Shown here: positions 8,462 to 16,938 of the stretch, piece after piece
How the letters are laid out: each line of letters begins with the position of its first letter
Position numbering within the stretch: position 1 is the stretch's first letter
Assembly (NCBI GenBank): GCA_029262115.1
Contig: JAJCZZ010000086.1
Location: forward strand, 1-54,894
Origin: Gemmatimonadota bacterium
Lineage (GTDB): Bacteria; Gemmatimonadota; Gemmatimonadetes; Longimicrobiales; Gaopeijiaceae
Reading direction: 5' to 3'
DNA length: 54,894 nucleotides
The notes under the pieces: generated by a model
Databases searched by the model: none
The model's input: only the letters and a program-made list of their open reading frames with translations
What the model was told of the DNA's origin: nothing
Position numbers and translations under genes: made by a program

Positions 8462-9487
8462 TCAGTCGTTCAGAACCCAGGCGAAGATGAGTGGCGCCAC
8501 GATGCTCGCGTCGGAGTTGATGTTGAAGCGAGGCGTTTCGGGGCCCTCCAGCTTGCCCCAGGTGATCTTCTCATTGGCCGGAGCACCCGAGTAGCCGCCA
8601 AAGGACGGTTGCGCGTCCGTGATCTGGGCGAAGTATCCCCAGAACGGGACGTCGGTCTTCAAGTCCTGGATAATGCAGGGTACGACGCAGATCGCGAAGT
8701 CCCCGGCGATTCCCCCTCCGATCTGGAAGAAGCCCACCGAGGGAGTCTCGCCGGCGCCGTGGTTGTCCATGTACCAAGTGGCCAGATCCTCGAACTGCGC
8801 CGTCCCGCTCTTCACGCAGTCGTGGCCGCCGACCCGTCCGGACATCACCGCGGCCGCGAAGATGTTTCCGGTGGTGGAGTCCTCCCAACCAGGGGCGTAC
8901 ACGGGGACGCCCATCTCCTTCGCCGCGATCATCCACGAGTGCTCGGGGGCGATCTGGTAGTGATCGGAAAAGGACGGGTCGTCGAGTACCCTGAAAAGGA
9001 AGTCGGCCGGGCTCAGCCGCTCGCCTCCTTCATACGCGTCGGACCAGAGCCGAACGAGCCGCTTCTCCAGGTGCCGCATCACCGTCTCTGGGATGCAGGT
9101 GTCCGTGACCCGGTTCATGCCCCTGTCGTACAGCGCCACCTCGTCGTCGGCCGTCAGGTCACGCCACGACTCGATGATCTCGTATTCGTCGTGCGCAACG
9201 AGGTTGAAGATGTCTTCCTCGAGGTTGGCGCCGGTGCACGAGATCGCGTGGACCTTACCGGTCCGAATCATCCGTGCCAAGCTGATCCCCAACTCTCCCG
9301 TGGACATGGCTCCCGCCAGGCTGACCAACATCTTCCCGCCGGCATCGATGTGGTCCTCGTACGCCTTCGCTGCCGCGACCGTCTCGCGCGCGTTGAAATG
9401 GCGGTAGTGGGTCTCCATGAAGTCACGCACAGCGGCCAATGCCGGCCTCCTGAGTATCGGGTCGGGTAACGAACGGGTCTCAGTCAT
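8462..9487 (-). CDS. Deoxyhypusine-synthase-like protein
   Basis: The 341-residue protein aligns by eye with the deoxyhypusine synthase family. Family blocks seen include MLVSLAGAMSTGELG (NAD-binding region), SCTGANLEEDIFNL, GVPVYAPGWEDSTTGN and the catalytic lysine motif ITWGKL (K312), equivalent to SWGK in eukaryotic enzymes. In eukaryotes and archaea the enzyme transfers aminobutyl from spermidine to a lysine of eIF5A. Bacteria lack eIF5A, and related bacterial proteins are thought to act in homospermidine-type polyamine chemistry or on unknown targets. ATG at 9487 is chosen because the upstream extension shows no family similarity. It is divergent from the zinc-ribbon gene at 9590, with about 100 bases between the starts. 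Confidence 0.88.
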   Translation of the reverse strand: MTETRSLPDPILRRPALAAVRDFMETHYRHFNARETVAAAKAYEDHIDAGGKMLVSLAGAMSTGELGISLARMIRTGKVHAISCTGANLEEDIFNLVAHDEYEIIESWRDLTADDEVALYDRGMNRVTDTCIPETVMRHLEKRLVRLWSDAYEGGERLSPADFLFRVLDDPSFSDHYQIAPEHSWMIAAKEMGVPVYAPGWEDSTTGNIFAAAVMSGRVGGHDCVKSGTAQFEDLATWYMDNHGAGETPSVGFFQIGGGIAGDFAICVVPCIIQDLKTDVPFWGYFAQITDAQPSFGGYSGAPANEKITWGKLEGPETPRFNINSDASIVAPLIFAWVLND

Positions 9488-9589
9488 TCGGGGTGCACAT
9501 TCTAAAGGCGATAGCCATTGGACGCCGCCCCCCACGCCGGGATACCTTTCTCGGGTCTCAGCCCCGGTCCACACCTCGACCCCGAGCGC

Positions 9590-10126
9590 ATGTTCCTCGT
9601 CTTCTTCATCGGCAGCACCGCACTCCTGATCAGCGTCGGCTCGGCCGTGGCCTACTACCGCACGCCGACGCGGACGTTCTGTCCGACGTGCGAGGCCAAG
9701 ACGTCACCGGTCCAGGGACCGGTGGTGCTCCGCCGCGCGCCGGGCCTCTCCTGGCGGTGGTGCGGTGCCTGCGGGTGGCAGGGAGTCGGACGGAAGGGTC
9801 CGGACTGGGTGGCGGGTCGACTCATGGCGCATGACTCCGGCTTCCACTGGGGCGAGGAGCGCTTCCCCGAGGACTTCGGATTCAAATGGCGCGTGGTCTC
9901 ACGAGAGAGCGAGCGGGCGCCGGAACCCGAACACCCCTCCGGATTCCGCTTCACCGCGCCGAACGATTCGGCTTCCGAACCGGCCTCCGGTGACACTGAA
10001 GACGCTCCTCCGCATCCGTCGGGCTTCCGGTGGTCGGGGGCAGCGGATCCCCTCGACGAGCCCGGGTTCCGGTGGCGGGGAAACGGGACGCCCTCAAACG
10101 ACTCAACGTCCTCCGGCGACGACTGA
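9590..10126 (+). CDS. Membrane-anchored zinc-ribbon protein with GF(R/K/H)W repeats
   Basis: I recognise no family. The 178-residue protein begins with one membrane helix (about residues 3-22). It then has two cysteine pairs, CPTC (31-34) and CGAC (58-61), spaced like a zinc ribbon. The C-terminal half is low-complexity and acidic, with five copies of a short aromatic motif: SGFHW (83-87), FGFKW (96-100), SGFRF (117-121), SGFRW (144-148) and PGFRW (158-162). Such spaced motifs often act as docking peptides, but the partner is unknown. ATG at 9590 places the membrane segment at the N-terminus; an earlier in-frame start at 9518 would add 24 unlikely residues. Confidence 0.7.
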   Translation: MFLVFFIGSTALLISVGSAVAYYRTPTRTFCPTCEAKTSPVQGPVVLRRAPGLSWRWCGACGWQGVGRKGPDWVAGRLMAHDSGFHWGEERFPEDFGFKWRVVSRESERAPEPEHPSGFRFTAPNDSASEPASGDTEDAPPHPSGFRWSGAADPLDEPGFRWRGNGTPSNDSTSSGDD

Positions 10127-10231
10127 AGCGGGATGAAGGCCCCGTTGGCGTTCGCACTCTCACCGACCCTGAGGGCGCTCGCGAAGGAGCGGGTGTAGGT
10201 CGAGAACGGTCCGCATTACGCCTCCGCGCGC

Positions 10232-11812
10232 CTACCGACCCTTTTGTAGCACCCTCCCCGACAGCGCGCCCGTGAACTCGCCGTCCGCCACCGCGGCCGT
10301 CCCGTTCACGAAGACCCACACCATTCCCTCGGCCAGTTGGTGCGGCGCTGTGTACTGCGCCGCATCCCGAACCTTGTCGAGGTCGAACACGACCACGTCA
10401 GCGGCCGCCCCGGGTCGGAGTGCCCCGCGGTCGGGCATTCCGTAGACCCACGCCGGAAGCGACGTCATGCTCCGGACGGCGTGGTCGAGCGGGATGACCG
10501 CCTCCTCCCGCACGTACACACGCAGTTTCCGCGGAAAGGCGCCGTAGCTACGCGGGTGGGGAACGCCTTCGTTCCATGGCACCAGATCTCCGTCGGACGA
10601 GGTCATGGTCCACGGCTGGAACATGAGCGTCTCGACGTCCGCGTCGCTCATGTTGAAGGAGACGATGCTCACCCTACCCTCCCGGATGAGGTCGGCCGCG
10701 GTCTCGATCGGGTCCTGGCGCCGCTCCTCCGCGAGGTCGCTGAGAAGCCGCCCTTCGATGGAGGGATCCGGCTCGTAGCGGCGGAACTGGATCCGGTCGG
10801 CCCCGCCCCGGCGCTCGAGACCGAGGACCATCCCCTCACGAATTCGCGCCATATCCGAAGGGCGGGACATCCGCGCCAGGAGGGAATCCCGTCCGCCGGC
10901 CTGGGACCAGCGTGGCAAAAGCGCGGCTTCCAGGCCGGTGGCGGATGCCGTGTACGGGTACTGGTCCGCGAAGACCTGAACTCCCTCCTCACGAGCCCGC
11001 TCGACCCGTGACACGATGGCGGCGCCGTACCCCCACACGAACGGACCCAGCGCCTTCACGTGCGTGAGCACTGCCGGAATCCCGGCGACGCGCCCGACGT
11101 TGATGACTTCGTCGACCGCGGCGATGAGTCCCACCGTATACGTGGACTCGTCGCGGTAGTGGCTCTGGTACGCACCGCCGAAGTCCGCCACCACCGTGGC
11201 CAGCGCCTCGATCTCCTCGGGCTTCGAGTACGCCCCCGGCACGTAGAACGTCCCGCTCGACAGCCCCCACGCGCCCTCTTCCATGCCGGTGCGGACCAGC
11301 GCCTTCATACGCTCGAGCTCCCGCGCGCTGGGGGCGCGGTCCTCCGTGCCGAGCACCTCGCCGCGAACGCCCCCATGCGACACGAACTGCGCGACGTTGA
11401 CGCCGAGCCCATCAGCCATCAGCTCGGAACGCTGCTCGGCCAGGTCGGTCGGTCCGCCCCCATCCGGGTTGGCGAAGATGGTCGTGATGCCCTGGGCCAG
11501 AAGCGGGCGCGCATGGCTCAGCCCCGGTGTGGCGAGCCCGCCTCCGGCGTGCGAGTGGGTGTCGATGAAGCCCGGGGCCACATACAGGCCGTTCGCGTCC
11601 ACCACCCGATCGGCGGAACGACCCGAGAGGTCGCCCACCGCCTCGACGCGATCACCCCGTAGGAGTACATCGGCACGGATCCAGGGATTCCCGCTCCCGT
11701 CGAGCAGGCGTCCACCGCGAATGAGGACCGTCTCCTGGGCGCTGACACCGGCCACCGCGAGCAGGACGACGAGCAGAACACCGACCAGGGAACCGAGCAG
11801 GGATCGCATCAT
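10232..11812 (-). CDS. Secreted N-acyl-D-amino-acid deacylase-like amidohydrolase
   Basis: The 526-residue protein starts with a signal peptide (hydrophobic to about residue 25, ending VSAQ). The amidohydrolase-superfamily TIM barrel follows, with the first metal motif DTHSH (84-88). Further histidine motifs include SHGG, QSHYRDES and VLTHVK. The C-terminal composite beta-sandwich ends with PGAAADVVVFD. This architecture is that of D-aminoacylases, which release D-amino acids from N-acyl-D-amino acids; many annotated members have other amide substrates. Export suggests scavenging of extracellular substrates. Start codons at 11812 and 11809 are adjacent. Length is normal. Confidence 0.88.
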   Translation of the reverse strand: MMRSLLGSLVGVLLVVLLAVAGVSAQETVLIRGGRLLDGSGNPWIRADVLLRGDRVEAVGDLSGRSADRVVDANGLYVAPGFIDTHSHAGGGLATPGLSHARPLLAQGITTIFANPDGGGPTDLAEQRSELMADGLGVNVAQFVSHGGVRGEVLGTEDRAPSARELERMKALVRTGMEEGAWGLSSGTFYVPGAYSKPEEIEALATVVADFGGAYQSHYRDESTYTVGLIAAVDEVINVGRVAGIPAVLTHVKALGPFVWGYGAAIVSRVERAREEGVQVFADQYPYTASATGLEAALLPRWSQAGGRDSLLARMSRPSDMARIREGMVLGLERRGGADRIQFRRYEPDPSIEGRLLSDLAEERRQDPIETAADLIREGRVSIVSFNMSDADVETLMFQPWTMTSSDGDLVPWNEGVPHPRSYGAFPRKLRVYVREEAVIPLDHAVRSMTSLPAWVYGMPDRGALRPGAAADVVVFDLDKVRDAAQYTAPHQLAEGMVWVFVNGTAAVADGEFTGALSGRVLQKGR

Positions 11813-11888
11813 ATGAGCCTATTCAGTGGATTCGTTCGGGGGCCCGATGTCGACGAGGTCGCGGAATTGCAGCGAACGAACGCTACCA

Positions 11889-14129
11889 TCATCGAGCCCC
11901 CAACTCCGTCAGAAAGACTCGGGCGTCGACGGCCTCTATCCCGTCTTCGTAGACGAACAGGGGGTTGATCTCGACTTCCGCGATGGCCGGAACGGTCCAG
12001 ATGGACTCCGCCACGGCCTTCACGGCGGAGACGACGCTGGCGAAGTCAGCCTTCGGCCGCCCACGCGCCCCCTCGAGAAGCGGGCCTATGGTCAGTTCAT
12101 CGAGCATCGCGCGATAATCGCTGTCGGATAGGGGGATCATCCGATGCGTCACGTCCCGCAGGACCTCCACCCACACCCCACCCGCCCCGACTGTCAGCAC
12201 CGGTCCTACATCCTGATCGCGACGTGCCCCGACGAGCAACTCGACCAGGGGCGGCCGGAGCATCGGGCCAACCAGGACGCCGTCGATCTCGGGCGGGTGC
12301 CCGTGTGCGGACAGCCATGCCGCCCCCGATGCGAGGATTCGGTCGAACGCGGACGCTGCGGCCTCAGGCGTGCGCACGTCCAGCACCACACCCCCGGCAT
12401 CGGTCTTATGGACGATCCCGGCCGCCACGACTTTCAAAGCGGTCGGACCGTTCAACGCAGCCACCGCCCGGGCCGCCTCATCGCGGGTGGAGCACAGCGT
12501 CGTCGCCCGAAACGGAAGGCCGAACCCCTGGAGCAACTCGCGACCCTCGGGCTCGGTCAACACGGTCCGTCCGTCGGCTCGGGCCGCAGTGACGGAGGGT
12601 GGCGCGGCGTGGGACTCGGCGTCGGGTGCGTCGGGCTCGGCGTCGGGCGCTCGCGGCTCGGCCTCGGGGGCGTCGGGCCCAGCGTCCGGCGCGTGCCGAC
12701 CTCGAGGAACCCATGCGGGTTTGGCGAGCGACTGCCCCCTCCGCCACACCTCGGCCGCACTTCGGCACGCCACCTCCAGAGACTCGACTACCGGCACCCC
12801 CCGGTCTCTGAGGACCCGAAGCGGAGCGCTGTCGTGGGACGCGTACATCGAGTGCATCACCAGCGCCTTGCCCGCTACGGACATGAGGGCCGGCATCCGA
12901 CCGGCCGCGTCCTCTTCGGCTTCGGTCAGGTCGGAGGAGAAGCGGATGCCGTACCCGCCAAACAGGCCGACGACGAGGACCACTCCGACCCCAGGGTCGT
13001 CCGCCAGGACCGCCAGGGCTTCGGCAAACACCCCCGGATCGGCGTCGGACGCACCCGCCAGGTCGACCGGGTTCCCCACCGCGGCGGCCCGTCCAAGCAG
13101 CGCCCGGAGTGCGTCACGCGTGTCGTCGGACAGCCGCGCCAGCGGAACGTCCAGCTCGGTCAGAGCGTCGGAGGCCAACGTGCCCTGCCCACCGCCGTCC
13201 GACAGGACGGCCACGCCCGTGCCTGGCGGTGCCGGCGGCTGGGTGGCGAGCGTCTCCGCTACATGGAGCAGTTCGTCCGTTCGCGAACACTCGACGACGC
13301 CGACCTGACGGAAGGCTGCCCGGAGGCGGTCGTACTCTCCCGCGACCGACCCCGTGTGCGAGCGGGCCGCCTCCTGCCCAGCCGAAGAGCGGGCGCCCTT
13401 GATCACGACGATCGGCTTGAGGCGGGCCACGCGCGCCGCCGCCTCCAGGAACGCGCGACCGTCCTGAAAGCCCTCGACGTAGGCGATGATCGCCGCCGTC
13501 TCCTCATGCTGGCCCAACCACTCCAGGTACTCCGCGAAGCCGAGGTCGGTTTGATTGCCGACGCCGATGACCACGGCAATGCCGATGGACGACCGCGCGG
13601 TCGCTTCGTTCATGAGCGACAGCGCCATATTGCCGGACTGCACGAGAAGGCTCAGTCGACCGGGGCGCACGCCTCGGGCTCCGATGAGGTTCAATCCCAA
13701 CGGCAGGTTGAGAAGGCCCGAGGTGTTCGGTCCGACCACGCGCACGCCGTTGGTGCGGGCCGCCTCCAGCAACGCGCGTTCGAGCGCCTCGCCCTCCTCG
13801 CCCGACTCCTTGAAACCGACGGCCAGTACGACTGCACCGCGGACGCCCGCGGCTCCGCATTCGGCCACGGTCGCGGGCACCGTCGATGCCGGCGTGCACA
13901 CCAGCGCCAGATCCGGAACGCCCGGCAGGTCACGGACGGACAGGAATACCGTCCGCCCCAGGAGTTCTCCACCCTTCGGGTTGACCGGATACACGTCCCC
14001 CTTGAAGCCGGACTCAGAGAGGGCCTTCAGCACCTGGAAGCCGCGCTTCCTCGGATCGGACGACGCACCCACGACCGCGATGGAACGTGGCGCAAGCACC
14101 GGGTCCAGGGGATGGCCGGATCGGCTCAT
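11889..14129 (-). CDS. ADP-forming acyl-CoA synthetase (fused alpha-beta)
   Basis: The protein is 746 residues. It has an N-terminal CoA-binding domain (SIAVVGASSDPRKRGFQV), two succinyl-CoA-ligase-like domains with the phospho-histidine region ARSHTGSVAGE, and a C-terminal ATP-grasp domain (from about residue 520). This is the NDP-forming acetyl/acyl-CoA synthetase architecture, which interconverts acyl-CoA, ADP and phosphate with acid, ATP and CoA. The linker before ATP-grasp is a run of APDAEP-like hexapeptide repeats (nucleotides about 12600-12710). ATG at 14129 is fixed by its 4-base ATGA overlap with the enoyl-CoA hydratase stop, indicating translational coupling. A longer reading frame upstream lies over the hydratase and is not used. 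Confidence 0.9.
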   Translation of the reverse strand: MSRSGHPLDPVLAPRSIAVVGASSDPRKRGFQVLKALSESGFKGDVYPVNPKGGELLGRTVFLSVRDLPGVPDLALVCTPASTVPATVAECGAAGVRGAVVLAVGFKESGEEGEALERALLEAARTNGVRVVGPNTSGLLNLPLGLNLIGARGVRPGRLSLLVQSGNMALSLMNEATARSSIGIAVVIGVGNQTDLGFAEYLEWLGQHEETAAIIAYVEGFQDGRAFLEAAARVARLKPIVVIKGARSSAGQEAARSHTGSVAGEYDRLRAAFRQVGVVECSRTDELLHVAETLATQPPAPPGTGVAVLSDGGGQGTLASDALTELDVPLARLSDDTRDALRALLGRAAAVGNPVDLAGASDADPGVFAEALAVLADDPGVGVVLVVGLFGGYGIRFSSDLTEAEEDAAGRMPALMSVAGKALVMHSMYASHDSAPLRVLRDRGVPVVESLEVACRSAAEVWRRGQSLAKPAWVPRGRHAPDAGPDAPEAEPRAPDAEPDAPDAESHAAPPSVTAARADGRTVLTEPEGRELLQGFGLPFRATTLCSTRDEAARAVAALNGPTALKVVAAGIVHKTDAGGVVLDVRTPEAAASAFDRILASGAAWLSAHGHPPEIDGVLVGPMLRPPLVELLVGARRDQDVGPVLTVGAGGVWVEVLRDVTHRMIPLSDSDYRAMLDELTIGPLLEGARGRPKADFASVVSAVKAVAESIWTVPAIAEVEINPLFVYEDGIEAVDARVFLTELGAR
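12600..12710. repeat. Coding repeat encoding PDAE-rich linker
   Basis: Imperfect units of about 18 bp (GCGTCGGGCTCGGCGTCG-like on the plus strand) encode APDAGP, APEAEP, APDAEP and similar hexapeptides on the minus strand. They form the flexible hinge between the ligase-like and ATP-grasp domains of the acyl-CoA synthetase. Unit number probably varies between strains. Confidence 0.75.
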
Positions 14130-14935
14130 TCGCCCGTGTACCTCGGCGGTCGCTTCTCGGCGACCGCCGCGACCCCTTCGGCCCAGTCGCTCGTCTCGAA
14201 CACCTCGAGCAAGGCCTCGGCTTCCATTCGAAGCGCCTCCCGACGTGGCACGGCGCCGGCGGGTCCGATGAGTTGCTTCGCGCGTGCGAGGGCAATCGGC
14301 GCCTTCTCCGCGAGCCGTCGGGCCAGATCGAGCGCCGTCGGAACCACCTCCTCCGAGGTCGTGGCGCGCCACGCTACACCCAGTTCGGCGGCTTCCCGGC
14401 CGGGGAAGAAGTCACCCAGGTAGATCAACTCCCGGGCCTTCACGACACCCACTCGCTCGGCCAGTGTGTAGACGGTCCCACCGCCCACGAAGGTGCCAAG
14501 CGAGATCTCGGGAAAGCGGAGCTTCGCATCGTCCGCCACGATCATGAAGTCGGCCGATAGAGCCATTTCGAGACCACCCCCAATGGCGTGACCGTTCACA
14601 GCGGCGACCACCGGAGTGGTCCCCATCTGAATCACTTCGTTCACACGCTGGGCGGTGTCGACGTATCGTGATCGTTCGTCCCCGGTCGGTGGGCTCTCTC
14701 CGTGCGCCTTCAGGTCGGCACCCACGCAGAACGCCCGCCCCCGGCCGGTGAGAACGATGCAGCGGACCGCGGGGTCCGAGTTGGCGCGGTCGAGATGGTC
14801 GAGCAGGGATCGGTAGAGCGGGAGGCTGACTGCGTTCAGGCGCTCGGGCCGGTTGAGCGTCAGCACATCGACGGCACCCTCACGTCGATGGAGGACGGGC
14901 GCGTCGGAGGCAGGTGAGGCTGGTTCGACAGACAT
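14126..14935 (-). CDS. Enoyl-CoA hydratase/isomerase (crotonase family)
   Basis: The protein is about 269 residues. Crotonase landmarks are present: LNRPERLNAVS, the first oxyanion-hole region GRGRAFCVGADLKA and the second, NGHAIGGGLEMALSADFMIVADDAKLRFPEISLG. The active-site glutamate is likely the one in FPEISLG; the equivalent of the first hydratase glutamate is less clear, so it may be an isomerase or another crotonase activity. It acts on acyl-CoA thioesters in fatty-acid or aromatic-acid breakdown. ATG at 14935 is preferred to an ATG nine codons upstream. Its stop overlaps the start of the ADP-forming acyl-CoA synthetase, so the pair forms one acyl-CoA operon. Confidence 0.9.
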   Translation of the reverse strand: MSVEPASPASDAPVLHRREGAVDVLTLNRPERLNAVSLPLYRSLLDHLDRANSDPAVRCIVLTGRGRAFCVGADLKAHGESPPTGDERSRYVDTAQRVNEVIQMGTTPVVAAVNGHAIGGGLEMALSADFMIVADDAKLRFPEISLGTFVGGGTVYTLAERVGVVKARELIYLGDFFPGREAAELGVAWRATTSEEVVPTALDLARRLAEKAPIALARAKQLIGPAGAVPRREALRMEAEALLEVFETSDWAEGVAAVAEKRPPRYTGE

Positions 14936-14978
14936 TCGTGTCGGTGTAGGAAGGTGACGCATCGGCCCCGCATCGTCG

Positions 14979-15045
14979 GATGGTACCCGACGTTCCGGGG
15001 GCCAGACGGATCCGATGGTGCCCGACGTTCTCGGGGCCAGACGGA
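14979..15045. repeat. 32-bp direct repeat pair
   Basis: Units at 14979-15010 and 15014-15045 (GATGGTACCCGACGTTCCGG-type start) differ at a few positions. They lie in the 250-bp intergenic region between the divergent hydratase and ABC-class ATPase genes. Confidence 0.8.
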
Positions 15046-15065
15046 ATAGTAGGTTGGTGGCCTGT

Positions 15066-15174
15066 TCCGCCAGGGTGGGGGTGCCAGCCGGGTTGCTCGT
15101 CCCTCAATACTCATCGGGCGGCTCCGTCCGCCAGGGTGGGGTGCCAGCCGGATCGCTCGTCCCTCAATACTCAT
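15066..15174. repeat. 48/49-bp direct repeat pair ending at the RBS of the ATPase gene
   Basis: Units at 15066-15114 and 15127-15174 both run from TCCGCCAGGGTGGGG to CCCTCAATACTCAT. The second ends one base before the GGAG ribosome binding site of the ABC-class ATPase. Any expression control of that gene must pass through these repeats. Confidence 0.8.
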
Positions 15175-15185
15175 GGAGATGCCGC

Positions 15186-16889
15186 TTGCGAAGTCAGCAT
15201 GACCTGGACGAACGGATCCGGGAGATCGACGGACGCGGGTACAAGGCGTACCGGGCGCTGGGTGGGAGTTGGCGATTCGACTTCTTCGACCTGCACATCG
15301 ACTACGTGCAGGGCGACCCGTTCGCCTCGCCTTCGCGGGTGCGCGTCACGCTGGAGCCTGACGCGGTCGGCCTGGCCGGACCTGCCTTCCGCTCGGCACC
15401 GAGGAGGCTCGGCGTCGCGGCGCTCCTGGCCCGCATGTTCGCCGTTGGCGCACAGGCCGTCTCGGAGAGGCGCGGGAGCGGAAAGAGCGGCCGTATCCGC
15501 ATCGACGCTCCGGCGCAGACGGTCATGCCCCAGACCGCGGTCCAGGTCGACCCGAGCGGTGCCGTCGAAGCGCGCTTCCAGGTAGGACTTCCCGCCGCAG
15601 GCAGGCGCGTGCTCGGAGCGGAGGCGTCCGAGCTTCTGCTGGAAGTCGTGCCCGATCTGGTGAGTTCGACGCTGCTGGCCGCGGCGCACGACGCCGACCT
15701 GATCGAACGACACGCGGCCACCAACGAGGACGCGGAGCACCTTCGGTCCGCGCTCGACGGGCTCGAGCTTCTCGCGTTCGTGGCGGACGGCGCCGTGCTG
15801 CCCCGCAGGAGCGGAGTGGACGATCGCCCCCTCCCCGACCGAGTGGTTCCGTTCTGTTCGCCTCCCTCCCTGCGGACGGACGTGAACCTTCCCAACGCCG
15901 GCCCGATCACGGGGATGGGGCTGCCGCGTGGGGTCACGCTGATCGTCGGGGGCGGCTTCCACGGGAAGAGCACTCTTCTGCGCGCCATCGAGTCCGGCGT
16001 CCACAACCATCGCCCCGGAGATGGACGTGAATACGTCGTGAGCGTCCCGGACGCGGTCAAGGTCAGGGCCGAAGACGGCCGATCCGTGGCCGGGGTCGAC
16101 ATCTCCGGCTTCATCGACGGCCTGCCGCTCGACGTCGACACCCACTCCTTCTCCAGCGGGAACGCGTCAGGGTCGACGAGCCAGGCCGCCGCCATTGTCG
16201 AAGCGCTCGAATCCGGCGCCCGCGCCCTGCTCGTGGATGAGGACACGAGCGCGACCAACTTCATGATTCGCGACCGGAGGATGCAGGCGCTCGTCCCCCG
16301 GGAAGGGGAGCCCATCACGCCGTTCATCGATCGGGTGCGGACGCTCTACGACGATCTGGGCATCAGCAGCGTGCTGGTGCTGGGCGGGAGCGGCGACTAT
16401 CTGGACGTTGCGGACACCGTTGTGCTCATGCGCGACTACGTACCCGAGGACGCGACCGCGGAAGCGCACCGTATTGCCCGGGAATTCCCGACGGGCCGCC
16501 TGAGCGAGAGCACGGGCCCCCTGACGCCGCCGGCGACCCGCCGACCCGCCTCCGGATCGATCCGCGTCAGGCGCGGACGAAAGAGCCTGTACCTGAAGGT
16601 GCCCGGCACCCGAACGCTCGTGCTCGGCGAGGAAGACGTCGACCTCGTGGCGGTCGAGCAGATCGCGTCGGCGCAACAGGTTCGAGCGATCGGCCGGGCT
16701 CTCGCTTGGATAGCGAACCGAATCGACGGTCGGCGAACGACGGTGGACCTTCTGGACGCGGTCGAGGAGGCCATCGCGAACCATGGGTTGGACGCGCTCG
16801 ACTCAAGGAAGTCCGGCGATCTGGCAGGCTTTCGACGCCATGAACTGGCCGCCGCAATGAACCGGCTGCGCACTCTGCGAGTAGATTAG
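15186..16889 (+). CDS. ABC-class P-loop ATPase (PF09818-type), soluble
   Basis: The 567-residue protein matches the predicted 'ATPase of the ABC class' family. Walker A is GGGFHGKST (about residues 254-262), a signature-like FSSGNASGSTSQAA sits near 320, and Walker B is ALLVDEDTSATNFM near 348. There are no transmembrane segments, so it is not a transporter subunit; the family's function is unknown and a nucleic-acid role is only suspected. I chose the TTG at 15186: GGAG lies 7 bases upstream and family similarity begins immediately after. An in-frame extension back to 15015 would translate non-coding direct repeats and is unlikely. Confidence 0.85.
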   Translation: MRSQHDLDERIREIDGRGYKAYRALGGSWRFDFFDLHIDYVQGDPFASPSRVRVTLEPDAVGLAGPAFRSAPRRLGVAALLARMFAVGAQAVSERRGSGKSGRIRIDAPAQTVMPQTAVQVDPSGAVEARFQVGLPAAGRRVLGAEASELLLEVVPDLVSSTLLAAAHDADLIERHAATNEDAEHLRSALDGLELLAFVADGAVLPRRSGVDDRPLPDRVVPFCSPPSLRTDVNLPNAGPITGMGLPRGVTLIVGGGFHGKSTLLRAIESGVHNHRPGDGREYVVSVPDAVKVRAEDGRSVAGVDISGFIDGLPLDVDTHSFSSGNASGSTSQAAAIVEALESGARALLVDEDTSATNFMIRDRRMQALVPREGEPITPFIDRVRTLYDDLGISSVLVLGGSGDYLDVADTVVLMRDYVPEDATAEAHRIAREFPTGRLSESTGPLTPPATRRPASGSIRVRRGRKSLYLKVPGTRTLVLGEEDVDLVAVEQIASAQQVRAIGRALAWIANRIDGRRTTVDLLDAVEEAIANHGLDALDSRKSGDLAGFRRHELAAAMNRLRTLRVD

Positions 16890-16938
16890 TCACGCGCGAC
16901 GTGTCCGCGCGACGTACACCGAGAAATCCGAGGTCGAT

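Noticed and set aside
14130-14372. N-terminal extension of the ADP-forming acyl-CoA synthetase
   Set aside because: It overlaps the enoyl-CoA hydratase and is Arg/Gly-rich; the CoA-binding domain starts just after the ATG at 14129.
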